Assembly (NCBI RefSeq): GCF_040654195.1
Contig: NZ_JBFAHM010000007.1
Location: forward strand, 248,001 to 312,000
Length of the DNA stretch: 64,000 nucleotides
Direction of reading: 5' to 3'
Source of the DNA: Hamadaea sp013361475
Lineage (GTDB): Bacteria; Actinomycetota; Actinomycetes; Mycobacteriales; Micromonosporaceae
Numbering within the stretch: the first letter of the stretch is position 1; the number at the start of each line of letters is the position of its first letter. Positions 25,156-33,911 of this stretch are shown piece after piece. A program made the position numbers and the translations under genes. The notes beneath the pieces are model-generated. The model had not been told where the DNA came from, did no database searches, and saw only the letters and a program-made list of their open reading frames with translations.

Positions 25156-26363
25156 GTCGTTGACGTTACACCGTTGAGGAAAGCCGCGAGATCCCCTCGC
25201 TCGGCCTTGTCGACGCCGCTGAGGCCGAGCCAGCCGGCCAGTCGCTCCAGCTCGGCGCGGAGGGCGCGAGCGGTGGTCTCCGGGTCGGCGCCCGGCTCCA
25301 GCCACGCCGCCGGAATCCGCAGCACTCCGGCCTTGCGATCGGCCTTCAGATCGACCCGGGCGGTGAACCGCTCTCCCTCGAGGAACGGCAACACGTAGTA
25401 GCCGTGGACGCGCTGCGGCTCCGGCACGTAGATCTCGATCCGGTAGCGCAGGCCGAAGAGCCGCTCGGTCCGCCCACGCTCCCAGATCAGCGGGTCGAAC
25501 GGGCTGATCAGGGTGCCCCCGGTGAACCGGCGCGGGCGCGGCGCGTCGCGATGCAGGTAAGCCTGCGGCTTCCAGCCCTTCACGTGAACCGGGACGAGGA
25601 CGTCGGCCTCGACCAGCTCGGCGATCGCCCGGCGGGCGCCGTCGGTGGGCAGCCGGAAGTAGTCCCGCAACTCCGCTTCGGCCGCGACGCCGAGCGCCCG
25701 GGCCGCCCGCTCGACCAGCCGGCGATGGGCGTCCTCGGCGGCGGGTGTCGGCGTCGCGACCACCTCGGCCGGCAGCACTCGCGAGGTCAGGTCATAGCGC
25801 CGCGCGAACGAGGTCGTCCGCCCGGCGCTGGTGACCGAGCCCTCGTAGAAGAGGAACTCCAGCGCCTTCTTCACGTCGGACCAGTTCCAGCCCCAGTTGT
25901 CGCCCTTGGGCTTGGGCACGTCGGCCTCGATCTCGGCGGCGGTCACCGGACCCCGGTCGGCCACCTCGGCGAGCACCCACTCGACCAGCTCCGGACGCTC
26001 GCGGGCGATGCTGCGGGGGCCGCCCCACGCCTTCTCCCGGGCGGTCGCCATCCGCCAGCGCAATAACGGCTGCAGCTCGACCGGGACGAGCGAAGCCTCG
26101 TGCGCCCAGTATTCGAACAGCCATCGGGGACGCCGGGAGCTGCCGCGATCGAGTAATGCCGTGTCGTAAGGGCCGATCCGGCTGTAGGCCGGCAGGTAAT
26201 GCGCCCGCTGCAGGACGTTGACGGAGTCGATCTGGAGCAGGCCGGTGCTCTCCACGACCCGGCGCAGGTGACGACCGGTCGGCGGGGCGGCGAGGCTCCG
26301 GCCGCCGAAGCCGGACGCCGCCAGGGCGATCCGGCGGGCCTGAGTCAAGGTCAACGTCTCCAT
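25152..26363 (-). CDS. AlkX/YcaQ-like DNA glycosylase (HTH_42, winged-helix family)
   Basis: A 403-aa protein of the AlkZ/YcaQ superfamily, DNA glycosylases that unhook interstrand crosslinks and remove bulky alkyl adducts. Three tandem winged-helix domains are expected. The catalytic loop reads LLQIDSVNVLQRAH: Gln44-Ile-Asp46 is the Q-x-D form of the AlkX/YcaQ branch rather than the Q-x-Q form of antibiotic self-resistance AlkZ enzymes. FEYWAHEASLVP and ISPFDPLIWERGRTERLFGLRYRIEIYVP are also family hallmarks. The ATG start is 55 bp from the divergent GNAT gene. It overlaps the DUF2752 gene by 4 nt. Crosslink repair is inferred from the family. Confidence 0.88.
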   Translation of the reverse strand: METLTLTQARRIALAASGFGGRSLAAPPTGRHLRRVVESTGLLQIDSVNVLQRAHYLPAYSRIGPYDTALLDRGSSRRPRWLFEYWAHEASLVPVELQPLLRWRMATAREKAWGGPRSIARERPELVEWVLAEVADRGPVTAAEIEADVPKPKGDNWGWNWSDVKKALEFLFYEGSVTSAGRTTSFARRYDLTSRVLPAEVVATPTPAAEDAHRRLVERAARALGVAAEAELRDYFRLPTDGARRAIAELVEADVLVPVHVKGWKPQAYLHRDAPRPRRFTGGTLISPFDPLIWERGRTERLFGLRYRIEIYVPEPQRVHGYYVLPFLEGERFTARVDLKADRKAGVLRIPAAWLEPGADPETTARALRAELERLAGWLGLSGVDKAERGDLAAFLNGVTSTT

Positions 26364-26418
26364 CGCGAGCAAAGATAACCACTGGCTACGACAGAACCGG
26401 CCGCGATACGTTCCGACC

Positions 26419-26940
26419 ATGGTGACCGTGCGACCGCTGCGAGACGAGGACGTGCCCGCCGTCGTGGCCGGCCACATCAACGGCTGGCGGACGGCGTACA
26501 AGGGGATCGTCGCGGACGAGGTGCTCGACGGCCTGGACCAGGGCGCGTGGGCCGAGCGGCGGCGCACGGAGCTGGCCAAGCGCGCGGCCGGCGAGTCACC
26601 GTGGCAGACGCTGGTCGTCCTGGACGGCGACCAGGTGGTCGGGCATGTGAGCTACGGACCGTATCGGACCGGGGACGGCTTCGACCCGGAGGTGGGCGAG
26701 ATCCTCGCGATCTACGTCGACCCGCCGGTCTACGGCCGGGGCTTCGGCCGGGCGCTGCTGACCGCGGCGCTGGCCGAGCTGCCGCAGGCCGAGGTGCGGC
26801 TGTGGGTGCTGGAGGAGAACGAGCGAGCCCGGCGGTTCTACGAGAAGGCCGGGCTACGGCCGGACGGGGTTCGCGAGTTCTGGAGTCCCGCCGGGACCAC
26901 GTTCCGCTACCCCGAGCTGCGCTATCACCTCGTGCGGTGA
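26419..26940 (+). CDS. GNAT-family N-acetyltransferase
   Basis: A 173-aa acetyl-CoA-dependent acetyltransferase. MVTVRPLRDEDVPAVVAGHINGWRTAYKGIV is the usual strand-helix opening. Motif A is seen as ILAIYVDPPVYGRGFGRALLTAAL (acetyl-CoA pyrophosphate loop YGRGFGRA) and motif B as RLWVLEENERARRFYEKAGL. The substrate is unknown. The last 87 bp overlap the 3' end of the convergent glycosyltransferase gene. Confidence 0.88.
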   Translation: MVTVRPLRDEDVPAVVAGHINGWRTAYKGIVADEVLDGLDQGAWAERRRTELAKRAAGESPWQTLVVLDGDQVVGHVSYGPYRTGDGFDPEVGEILAIYVDPPVYGRGFGRALLTAALAELPQAEVRLWVLEENERARRFYEKAGLRPDGVREFWSPAGTTFRYPELRYHLVR

Positions 26941-28047
26941 GCGGATCGGCGTCACGAACAGCAGCACCAACGTGACGAACACGTAGGCGTTGCTCCCCAG
27001 GTAGCCCCAGAAGCCGCTGAAATGGTCGTCGAACGGCCAGACCAGCTTGCTGCAAAGGATGGCGTAGCCGACGCCCGCCACGCCCCAGTGCCGCCACCGA
27101 TGCGCCCGGTCCGCAAAGCCGGCGTTCACCAGCAGGATCAGCGACGGGATCAGCCAGACCAGGTGGTGGATCCAGGTCACTGGGCTGACCAGGGAGGAGA
27201 CGACGCCCGTCACCGCCAGCCCGGCCGCCTCGTCGCCCGCGCGGAAGGCCCGCCGGCTCCGCACCACCCACACCACGAGTACGCCGACCGCCAGGACCAG
27301 CCACACCGCCTTCGACGGGTCCTCGGGGTTCAGACGCGCCACGAGTCCCTGGAGCGACTGGTTCGAGATGAAGGCCAGCGAACCGATCCGATCGGTGTCC
27401 CACAGCGCGTTCGTGAAGAACTCGCGGGCCATGTCCGGCGCGGCGGCCGCCGTCACCAGAGTCGCACCGGCGGCGGTGCCCATCGCGACGAACGCCGCCC
27501 GCCAGCGCTTGGTCAGCAGCAGATAGAGGATGAACAGCCCCGGCGTCAGCTTCACCGCGGTCGCCAGGCCGATCCCGAGACCGGCCCACCGCCGGTTCCG
27601 TCCGACGCCGAAGAACAGATCCCCGGCGACCAACGCCACGAGCAGCATGTTGACCTGCCCGAAGAGGAAGGTCTCCCGCATCGGCTCGTACGCGATCAGC
27701 AGCGCCAGGATCACGGCGGTCTTGTAGCGGCGATCCGGTTCGGCGACGAGCCACCAGACCACCAGCCCGGTGGCGACGATCGTCATCAGTGAGGCGATGC
27801 CGATGGCCACCCCCCACGGCACGAACGCCATCGGCAGCATCGCGACCGCCGCGAACGGCGGATACGTGAAGCCGTAGGTGCTTCGGGGCTTGATGAAGTC
27901 GTACAGCTCGCCGTGGCCGTGCACCCACCAGTTGACCGCGCCGTAGTAGACCTTGAGGTCGAAGAACCCGTGCCGGGTGGCGAAGGCGGCGTCGAAGGCG
28001 AGGGCGGCCACGGCCAGCACGGCCACGATCGCGATCCGGTGTCTCAC
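26854..28047 (-). CDS. DUF2029/GT87-type mannosyltransferase-like membrane protein
   Basis: A 397-aa polytopic membrane protein of the GT-C superfamily, similar to the actinobacterial polyprenol-phosphate-dependent mannosyltransferases (GT87, DUF2029) that extend lipomannan-type glycolipids. Near the N-terminus, FDLKVYYGAVNWWVHGHGELYDF places the catalytic Asp in the first extracytoplasmic loop, and STYGFTYPPFAAVAMLP follows as expected for the family. About ten helices are visible. The GTG start has GGGGAGAGAG upstream. Its 3' end overlaps the convergent GNAT gene by 87 bp. The acceptor is not predictable. Confidence 0.85.
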   Translation of the reverse strand: MRHRIAIVAVLAVAALAFDAAFATRHGFFDLKVYYGAVNWWVHGHGELYDFIKPRSTYGFTYPPFAAVAMLPMAFVPWGVAIGIASLMTIVATGLVVWWLVAEPDRRYKTAVILALLIAYEPMRETFLFGQVNMLLVALVAGDLFFGVGRNRRWAGLGIGLATAVKLTPGLFILYLLLTKRWRAAFVAMGTAAGATLVTAAAAPDMAREFFTNALWDTDRIGSLAFISNQSLQGLVARLNPEDPSKAVWLVLAVGVLVVWVVRSRRAFRAGDEAAGLAVTGVVSSLVSPVTWIHHLVWLIPSLILLVNAGFADRAHRWRHWGVAGVGYAILCSKLVWPFDDHFSGFWGYLGSNAYVFVTLVLLFVTPIRSPHEVIAQLGVAERGPGGTPELANPVRP

Positions 28048-28091
28048 CCGTTCTCTCTCCCCGATCCGGCACTTCGTTACGCTCTGACGTC

Positions 28092-28625
28092 GTGGCTCAA
28101 GGACATGTCCGCCCCGGGCGGCCCGGTGACGCCGGAGAGATCGCACGCATCCAGGTGGCGACCTGGCGGATCGCCTACCGACGGCTCTTCCCCCGGCACG
28201 TCCTCGCCGATCTCGACGAGACGGAGTTCGCCGCGACCTGGCGCGATTCGATCATGGCCCCACCGACCGAGCGGCATCGGGTCCTCGTGGCCGTCGAACA
28301 GTCCTCGACCTCATCGTACGTGGTGGGGTTCATCGCCTCGGGACCCGCTGAGGACCCCGACGCCGGTCCCGATGTCGCCGAAATCACCGAACTGCTGGTC
28401 GAACCGCGCTGGGGCCGGCGTGGGCACGGCAGCCGGCTGCTCGCCGCCGCCGCCGACCACTGGCGCGACGACGCCTACACCTCGGCGCTGGCCTGGGTCT
28501 TCGATCAGGCGCCCGCGATGCCCAAATTCCTGGGATCGGCCGGGTGGGCGCCGGACGGGGCACGGCGGTCGCTCGACGTCGAGGACATGCTCGTGCCGCA
28601 ATCCCGGTACGCGACCCTGCTCTGA
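28092..28625 (+). CDS. GNAT-family N-acetyltransferase
   Basis: A 177-aa acetyltransferase, distinct from the one at 26419. RPGRPGDAGEIARIQVATWRIAYRRLFP is the family opening, EITELLVEPRWGRRGHGSRLLAAAADH the acetyl-CoA loop (RWGRRGHG), and WVFDQAPAMPKFLGSAGWAPDG the last motif. GTG start, 44 bp from the divergent GT87-like gene. Followed at 34 bp by a strong palindrome. Substrate unknown. Confidence 0.88.
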   Translation: MAQGHVRPGRPGDAGEIARIQVATWRIAYRRLFPRHVLADLDETEFAATWRDSIMAPPTERHRVLVAVEQSSTSSYVVGFIASGPAEDPDAGPDVAEITELLVEPRWGRRGHGSRLLAAAADHWRDDAYTSALAWVFDQAPAMPKFLGSAGWAPDGARRSLDVEDMLVPQSRYATLL

Positions 28626-28658
28626 CCGCTTCGGCCGCCTGGCCGCCGGTTCGGCGGC

Positions 28659-28713
28659 GGATCAGGGTTCCCGGTCGAATCTTGCCCCAAGATTCGACCT
28701 AGAACCCTGATCC
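28659..28713. repeat. 55-bp palindromic element, copy 1; bidirectional terminator position
   Basis: Arms GGATCAGGGTTC and GAACCCTGATCC enclose GGTCGAATCTTG and AAGATTCGACC, so almost the whole 55 bp folds into one stem. It differs from the element at 40997-41051 at about 5 of 55 positions. It lies between the convergent GNAT and dapB genes. Confidence 0.8.
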
Positions 28714-28744
28714 AGCGCCCAACGGTCCACCCGAAACGGGCGGC

Positions 28745-29485
28745 TCAGAGGAGCGAGTTGATGCCGACGGTCAGGCCGGGCCGGGACCCGACGGACCGGA
28801 CGGCCAGCACGACGCCCGGCATGAACGACGCCCGGTCGAACGAGTCGTGCCGGATCGTCAGCGTCTCGCCGGGCGTACCGAAGAGGATCTCCTGGTGCGC
28901 GACGAGCCCGCGCGAACGCACACTGTGGACGCGTACGCCTTCGACGGTCGCGCCGCGGGCGCCGTCGAACTCGTCCTTCGTCGCATCGGGCATCTCGCCC
29001 AGCCCCGCCGACGCCCGTGCGGCCGCGATGAGCTGCGCCGTACGCAGAGCGGTGCCGCTCGGGGCGTCCACCTTCTGCGGATGGTGCAGCTCGATGATCT
29101 CGGCCGACTCGAAGTACTTGGCGGCCCGCTCGGCGAACTCCATCATGAGCACCGCGCCGATGGCGAAGTTGGGCGCGACGACCACGCCGACCTCGGGCCT
29201 GCCGGCGAGGAGCGAACGCACCTCGGCGAGCCGCTCCTCGGTGAACCCACTCGTCCCGACCACGACGTGGATGCCGTGGTCGACGCACCACCGCACGTTG
29301 TCGAGCACCACGTCGGGGTTGGTGAAGTCCACGACAACCTGCGCACCGGCCTCGGTCAACGCGGTGAGCGAGTCACCCTGATCGATCTGCGCGACCAGTT
29401 CCAGCCCTTCCGCGGCCGAGACGGCCCGGCAGACCTCCTGGCCCATGCGCCCGCGGGCGCCCAGCACTCCGACCCGAATCGTCAC
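28745..29485 (-). CDS. dapB: 4-hydroxy-tetrahydrodipicolinate reductase
   Basis: A 246-aa NAD(P)H-dependent reductase, the second step of the diaminopimelate/lysine pathway after DapA. The N-terminal nucleotide loop reads VGVLGARGRMGQEV. The substrate site is ELHHPQKVDAPSGTA, with the catalytic His and Lys. TSGFTEE and APNFAIGAVLMM are also conserved. It follows the pnp-M16 peptidase pair, a standard actinobacterial order, but a hairpin in the 88-bp gap suggests that transcription is partly separate. Confidence 0.95.
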   Translation of the reverse strand: MTIRVGVLGARGRMGQEVCRAVSAAEGLELVAQIDQGDSLTALTEAGAQVVVDFTNPDVVLDNVRWCVDHGIHVVVGTSGFTEERLAEVRSLLAGRPEVGVVVAPNFAIGAVLMMEFAERAAKYFESAEIIELHHPQKVDAPSGTALRTAQLIAAARASAGLGEMPDATKDEFDGARGATVEGVRVHSVRSRGLVAHQEILFGTPGETLTIRHDSFDRASFMPGVVLAVRSVGSRPGLTVGINSLL

Positions 29486-29519
29486 AGCGTCAACCTAACA
29501 GTCAGATGTCCTTGTGCCG

Positions 29520-29571
29520 GTTCCGGCCGTCCACCCGGCTTCCACCGCCCGACGGATCGAACGGCCGGAAC
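29520..29571. terminator. Hairpin directly after the M16 peptidase gene
   Basis: Perfect 11-bp arms GTTCCGGCCGT and ACGGCCGGAAC with a 30-nt loop, ending 2 bp before the peptidase stop codon region on the minus strand. It is well placed to terminate or attenuate readthrough into dapB; no T-tract. Confidence 0.5.
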
Positions 29572-29573
29572 AG

Positions 29574-30926
29574 TCAGTGGGGCCCGATCATCGCCAGGTA
29601 CTCCGGGCCGGTCAGCACAGCCCGGGCGACCTCGGTGACGTCTTCGAGCGTGACGGCTTCGATCCGCCGGAGCAGATCGTCCACATCGAGCAGATCGCCG
29701 TAGAGCAGCTCGCCCTTGGCCAGCCGGGTCATCCGCGACCCGGTGTCCTCCAGGCCCAGGACCAGGGCACCCTTGAGCATTCCCTGTCCCCGCCGCAGCT
29801 CCTCCTCCGTGATCGGCTCGTCGGCCGCACGGGCCAGCTGATCACGGACGATCGCCAGCACCTCGTCCACCTTGCCCGGCGCACAACCGGCGTACACGCC
29901 GAAGGTGCCGGTCTCGGCGTACTGCGAGGTGTAGGAGTAGACCGAGTACGCCAGTCCGCGCTTCTCCCGGATCTCCTGGAACAGCCGGCTCGACATGCCG
30001 CCGCCGAGCACGTTGTTCAACACGCCGACTGCGAAGCGCCGATCGTCGCGCCGCCCGATCCCCGGCCCACCCAGCACGAGGTGCGCCTGTTCGGTGTCCT
30101 TTCGGCGGGTGACCGCCTTCGGCTCGGCGTACAAGACGGGCGTCTCCATGGGGCGCGGCCCGACAGGCGACGCCGACCCGGTGTCCAGCGGTGTCCCCGC
30201 CAGCGCCGCGATCACCTGCTCCACGACCTGGTCGTGATCGAGACGACCAGCCGCCGCCACGACCATGACCGGGGCGGAGTAGCGAGAGCGGTAGAAACTG
30301 TGGATGCCGTCGCGGGACATCGGCGTGATCGACGACACCGTGCCGGAGATGAGCTTGGCCAACGGGTGCTCGCCGTAGATCAGCTCGGCGTGCAGATCAT
30401 GGACCTCGTCGGAAGGCTCGTCCTCGGTCATCGCGATCTCTTCGAGGATGACACCGCGCTCGGTCTCCACATCGGGCTCGGCGAGCACCGAACTGGCGAC
30501 CGCGTCGCACATGACGTCGATGGCCAGCGGCAGATCGGCGTCGAGCACCCGCGCGTAGTAGCAGGTGTACTCCTTCGTGGTGAAGGCGTTGGTCTCGCCG
30601 CCGACCGCCTCGATGGCGGCCGAGATGTCCAGCGCGGTACGCCGCGCCGTGCCCTTGAAGAGCAGATGCTCCAAGAAGTGCGACGCGCCGCCCTCGTCCT
30701 CGGCCTCGTCCCGCGAGCCGACGTTCACCCAGATCCCGAACGACACGCTACGCATCGCCGGTACATCCTCGGTGAGAATGCGAAGCCCGCTCGGCAAAAC
30801 GGTTCTACGGACCGTGCCGTCCAGAAAGGCACTGGACGGCACGGTTACGGGATGCTGCTTGTGGCGCCTCGGCGCCGTGCCGTCCAGAAAGGCACTGGAC
30901 GGCACGGTCAGGTTCGGCTGGTTCAC
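29574..30926 (-). CDS. M16-family zinc metallopeptidase (processing-protease-like)
   Basis: A 450-aa insulinase-type peptidase of the kind found next to pnp in most actinobacteria and Bacillus. The inverted zinc motif HFLEH is at residues 83-87, with the distal Glu in the following helix (TNAFTTKEYTCYYA region). LAYSVYSYTSQYAETGTFGVYAG is the conserved C-terminal substrate-loop motif. The N-terminus is odd: family homology starts at about residue 39 (VRRTVLPSGLRI), and the preceding 38 residues contain the peptide TVPSSAFLDGT twice, encoded by two palindromes. The GTG start is 9 nt after the pnp stop; GTG codons at residue 8 or 29 are alternatives. No ribosome-binding site is clear. Confidence 0.85.
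   Translation of the reverse strand: MNQPNLTVPSSAFLDGTAPRRHKQHPVTVPSSAFLDGTVRRTVLPSGLRILTEDVPAMRSVSFGIWVNVGSRDEAEDEGGASHFLEHLLFKGTARRTALDISAAIEAVGGETNAFTTKEYTCYYARVLDADLPLAIDVMCDAVASSVLAEPDVETERGVILEEIAMTEDEPSDEVHDLHAELIYGEHPLAKLISGTVSSITPMSRDGIHSFYRSRYSAPVMVVAAAGRLDHDQVVEQVIAALAGTPLDTGSASPVGPRPMETPVLYAEPKAVTRRKDTEQAHLVLGGPGIGRRDDRRFAVGVLNNVLGGGMSSRLFQEIREKRGLAYSVYSYTSQYAETGTFGVYAGCAPGKVDEVLAIVRDQLARAADEPITEEELRRGQGMLKGALVLGLEDTGSRMTRLAKGELLYGDLLDVDDLLRRIEAVTLEDVTEVARAVLTGPEYLAMIGPH
30812..30907. repeat. Two identical 33-bp palindromes, 63 bp apart, inside the M16 reading frame
   Basis: CCGTGCCGTCCAG-aaaggca-CTGGACGGCACGG occurs at 30812-30844 and 30875-30907. The 63-bp period is 21 codons, so both copies are read in the same frame and encode VPSSAFLDGT. 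Each can form a 13-bp perfect stem in the mRNA between pnp and the peptidase core. Confidence 0.85.
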
Positions 30927-30935
30927 GGTCAGCGG

Positions 30936-33257
30936 TCAGTCGCGCCGCTGCCGACGACGCCGCTCGCGGTCGCCGTCGTCGCCGTCGCGACGCGGGCCGC
31001 GGTCGCCCCGGTCCCGGTCACGCGGACCGCGGTCCTCGCGGTCCCGGCCCGCCGGGCGCTCGGCCGGAGCCGGCTTCTCGACGCCCTCGGGGTAGACCTT
31101 GTCGAGGTAGATCTTGCCGCGAGAGTCGACCTCGGCGATCTCCACCTCGACCTTGTCCCCGACGTTGAGGAAGTCCTCGACCTTCTCGACCCGCTTGCCG
31201 TCGCCCACCTTGGAGATGTGCAGCAGCCCGTCGCGGCCCGGCAGCAGCGAGATGAACGCGCCGAACGCGGCCGTCTTCACCACAGTGCCGAGGAACTTGT
31301 CGCCGACCTTCGGCAGCGTCGGGTTCGCGATCTGGTTGATGCGATCCACCGCCGCCTGGGCCGACGGCCCGTTGGTCGCGCCGACGTAGATCGTGCCGTC
31401 GTCCTCGATGGAGATCTCGGCGCCGGTCTCGTCCTGGATCGCGTTGATGGTCTGCCCCTTCGGGCCGATCACCATGCCGATCTTGTCGACCGGGATCTTC
31501 ACCGTGGTCACGCGCGGGGCGTACTCGCTCATCTCGCCCGGAGACTCGATGGCCTCCTGCATGACGTCGAGGATCGTCTGGCGGGCGTCGTGCGCCTGAC
31601 GCAGCGCAGCGGCGAGGACGTCCGACGGGATGCCGTCGAGCTTGGTGTCCAGCTGCAGCGCGGTGACGAAGTCCCGCGTCCCGGCGACCTTGAAGTCCAT
31701 GTCGCCGAAGGCGTCCTCGGCGCCGAGGATGTCGGTCAGCGTGACGTACTCCGTCTTGCCGTCGACCTCACCGGAGATGAGTCCCATGGCGATGCCGGCC
31801 ACCGGCGCCTTCAGCGGCACACCCGCGGTCAGCAACGACATCGTGGAGGCGCAGACCGAACCCATCGAGGTCGAGCCGTTCGAGCCGAGCGCCTCGGACA
31901 CCTGGCGGATCGCGTACGGGAACTCCTCGCGCGACGGCAGGACCGGGATCAGCGCCCGCTCGGCCAGCGCGCCGTGGCCGATCTCGCGGCGCTTCGGGGC
32001 GCCGACGCGGCCTGTCTCACCGGTCGAGTACGGCGGGAAGTTGTAGTTGTGCATGTAGCGCTTGGTCTTCTGCGGCGACAGGGTGTCCAGCGCCTGCTCC
32101 ATGCGCAGCATGTTCAGCGTGGTGACGCCCAGGATCTGGGTCTCGCCCCGCTCGAACAGCGCCGAGCCGTGCACCCGCGGGAGCACCTGCACCTCGGCGG
32201 TCAGCGGCCGGATGTCAGCCAGGCCACGGCCGTCGATACGGATCTTGTCGCGGAGGACGCGGCTGCGAACCTCGGACTTGGTCACCGAGCGGAAGGCCGC
32301 GGAGACCTCCTTCTCGCGCCCCTCGAACTGCGGGGCGACCGCCGCGATGACCTTCTCCTTGACCAGGTCGAGCGCCTCTTCCCGGTCGGCCTTGCCGGCG
32401 ATCTTGAGCGCCTCGGCGACCTCGGCCGCGCCGGCGGCCTTGACCGCCTCGTAGACGTCGTCCTGGTAGTCCAGGAAGACCGGGAACTCGGTGACCGGCT
32501 TGGCGGCGACCTCGGCGAGCGCGTCCTGCGCCCGGCACAGCTCACGGAGAACCGGCTTGGCGGCCTCCAGACCGGCGGCCACGATCTCCTCGGTCGGCGC
32601 CTTGGCGCCCGCACCGACGAGCTTGACGGTGTTCTCCGTGGCCTCGGCCTCGACCATCATGATCGCGACGTCGTCACCGACCACGCGACCGGCGACGACC
32701 ATGTCGAAGACGGCCCGCTCCAGCTCCTCGTGGGTGGGGAAGGCCACCCACTGGCCGTCGATCAGGGCCACCCGGGTCGCCCCGATCGGGCCGGAGAACG
32801 GCAGGCCGGACAGCTTGGTGGACATGCTCGCGGCGTTGATCGCGACCACGTCGTAAGGGTGCGCCGGGTCGAGCGCGAGCACGGTCTCGACGACCTGGAC
32901 CTCGTTGCGCAGGCCCTTGACGAACGACGGGCGCAGCGGCCGGTCGATCAGGCGGCAGGTCAGGATGGCGTCCTCGGTCGGGCGCCCCTCCCGGCGGAAG
33001 AACGAGCCGGGGATCCGGCCCGCCGAGTACATCCGCTCCTCGACGTCGACGGTGAGCGGGAAGAAGTCGAACTGGTCCTTCGGCGTCTTGCTCGCGGTGG
33101 TCGCGGAGAGAACCACGGTGTCGCCGAGCTGGGCGAGGACCGAACCGGCCGCCTGCCGGGCGAGCCGCCCGGTGGAGAAGGTGATCTCCCGCGTGCCGAA
33201 CGCGCCGTTGTCGATCACGGCGGTGCTGTGCTGGGTGCCGAGAGTGGTCTCGGTCAT
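30936..33257 (-). CDS. pnp: Polyribonucleotide nucleotidyltransferase / guanosine pentaphosphate synthetase
   Basis: A 773-aa phosphorolytic 3'-5' exoribonuclease. Two RNase PH domains (residues about 15-150 and 330-560) flank a helical domain; FSTGRLARQAAGSVLAQLGDT and RRREIGHGALAERAL-like motifs are clear. A KH domain (KIGMVIGPKGQTINAI) and an S1 domain (GTVVKTAAFGAFISLLPGRDGLLHISKV) follow, then a charged Arg/Asp/Gly tail. The ATG has GAGGAG 9 nt upstream. It lies 244 bp after rpsO, the usual rpsO-pnp order; hairpins in that gap are where RNase III-type autoregulation acts in other bacteria. The M16 peptidase gene starts 9 nt after its stop. Confidence 0.96.
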   Translation of the reverse strand: MTETTLGTQHSTAVIDNGAFGTREITFSTGRLARQAAGSVLAQLGDTVVLSATTASKTPKDQFDFFPLTVDVEERMYSAGRIPGSFFRREGRPTEDAILTCRLIDRPLRPSFVKGLRNEVQVVETVLALDPAHPYDVVAINAASMSTKLSGLPFSGPIGATRVALIDGQWVAFPTHEELERAVFDMVVAGRVVGDDVAIMMVEAEATENTVKLVGAGAKAPTEEIVAAGLEAAKPVLRELCRAQDALAEVAAKPVTEFPVFLDYQDDVYEAVKAAGAAEVAEALKIAGKADREEALDLVKEKVIAAVAPQFEGREKEVSAAFRSVTKSEVRSRVLRDKIRIDGRGLADIRPLTAEVQVLPRVHGSALFERGETQILGVTTLNMLRMEQALDTLSPQKTKRYMHNYNFPPYSTGETGRVGAPKRREIGHGALAERALIPVLPSREEFPYAIRQVSEALGSNGSTSMGSVCASTMSLLTAGVPLKAPVAGIAMGLISGEVDGKTEYVTLTDILGAEDAFGDMDFKVAGTRDFVTALQLDTKLDGIPSDVLAAALRQAHDARQTILDVMQEAIESPGEMSEYAPRVTTVKIPVDKIGMVIGPKGQTINAIQDETGAEISIEDDGTIYVGATNGPSAQAAVDRINQIANPTLPKVGDKFLGTVVKTAAFGAFISLLPGRDGLLHISKVGDGKRVEKVEDFLNVGDKVEVEIAEVDSRGKIYLDKVYPEGVEKPAPAERPAGRDREDRGPRDRDRGDRGPRRDGDDGDRERRRRQRRD

Positions 33258-33433
33258 GGATGAATACTCCTCTTCGATCGTCTGGCGCGCGCGGCCCACT
33301 GGCGGCGGACGGCCGGTCTTCGATCGAAGCCCTCGGGGTACGCCCCGCGACGGCGGGACGGCTCCGGGAGCCACTACCGAGGACCGAGCGTCAACCCGCG
33401 GCCGGAAACGCGCCTCGTCTTTCTTGCATTGTC

Positions 33434-33491
33434 AGCCCGGCGAGGCGGGCTGTCTTGCCAACAGGGGAGCGACCCGCAGGTCACTCCCCTG
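33434..33491. terminator. Two hairpins in the rpsO-pnp gap
   Basis: First hairpin after rpsO (minus strand): CAGGGGAG, GACC-cgca-GGTC, CTCCCCTG at 33462-33491, with one mismatch. Second: AGCCCG-gcgagg-CGGGCT at 33434-33451. Together they resemble the rpsO-pnp intergenic stem-loops that act as a partial terminator and RNase III processing site. The remaining leader of pnp contains a CTTCGATCGAAG palindrome at 33318-33329. Confidence 0.6.
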
Positions 33492-33501
33492 AATCTTTGC
33501 G

Positions 33502-33771
33502 TCAGCGCCGGATGCCGAGGCGCTCGATGAGCGCGCGGTATCGGGCGATGTCCGTCTTCTGGAGGTACGCCAGCAGCCGCTTGCGGCGGCCGACCAGCAG
33601 CAGCAGCCCACGGCGGCTGTGGTGGTCGTGCTTGTGCACCTTCAGGTGCTCGGTCAGGTCCTTGATCCGCTTGGTGAGGACGGCGACCTGGACCTCCGGC
33701 GAACCGGTGTCACCCTCGGTCGTCGCGTACTCCTGCATGATCTGAGTCTTGACTGCAGCGTCGAGCGCCAT
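33502..33771 (-). CDS. rpsO: 30S ribosomal protein S15
   Basis: An 89-aa ribosomal protein that binds 16S rRNA helices 20-22 in the central domain. The conserved DTGSPEVQVA, HDHHSRRGLLLLVGRRKRLLAYL and C-terminal YRALIERLGIRR segments are all present, and the length is normal. ATG start. Gene order ribF-rpsO-pnp is standard. Confidence 0.97.
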   Translation of the reverse strand: MALDAAVKTQIMQEYATTEGDTGSPEVQVAVLTKRIKDLTEHLKVHKHDHHSRRGLLLLVGRRKRLLAYLQKTDIARYRALIERLGIRR

Positions 33772-33911
33772 TTTCTCCCATTTCGCGTGTGAGCCGACGG
33801 CTCATGGATACTCCCGGCTCCGCACCCGCGGCGTCGGGCAGGCGTACGCGGAGCCTCGTCAAGGTTACCTTACGGAGTCGATCATGCCGCCGAGCCACTG
33901 GCGTACGCCAA

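Noticed and set aside
25152..26363. AlkZ self-resistance glycosylase of an antibiotic cluster
   Set aside because: The catalytic motif is Q-x-D rather than Q-x-Q and no biosynthetic genes are nearby.
29514..33263. Long plus-strand open frame (1249 codons) opposite pnp and the M16 peptidase
   Set aside because: It is the antisense frame of well-identified genes, very rich in Arg, Asp, Gly and His, without any domain; a usual artefact of high-GC codon use.
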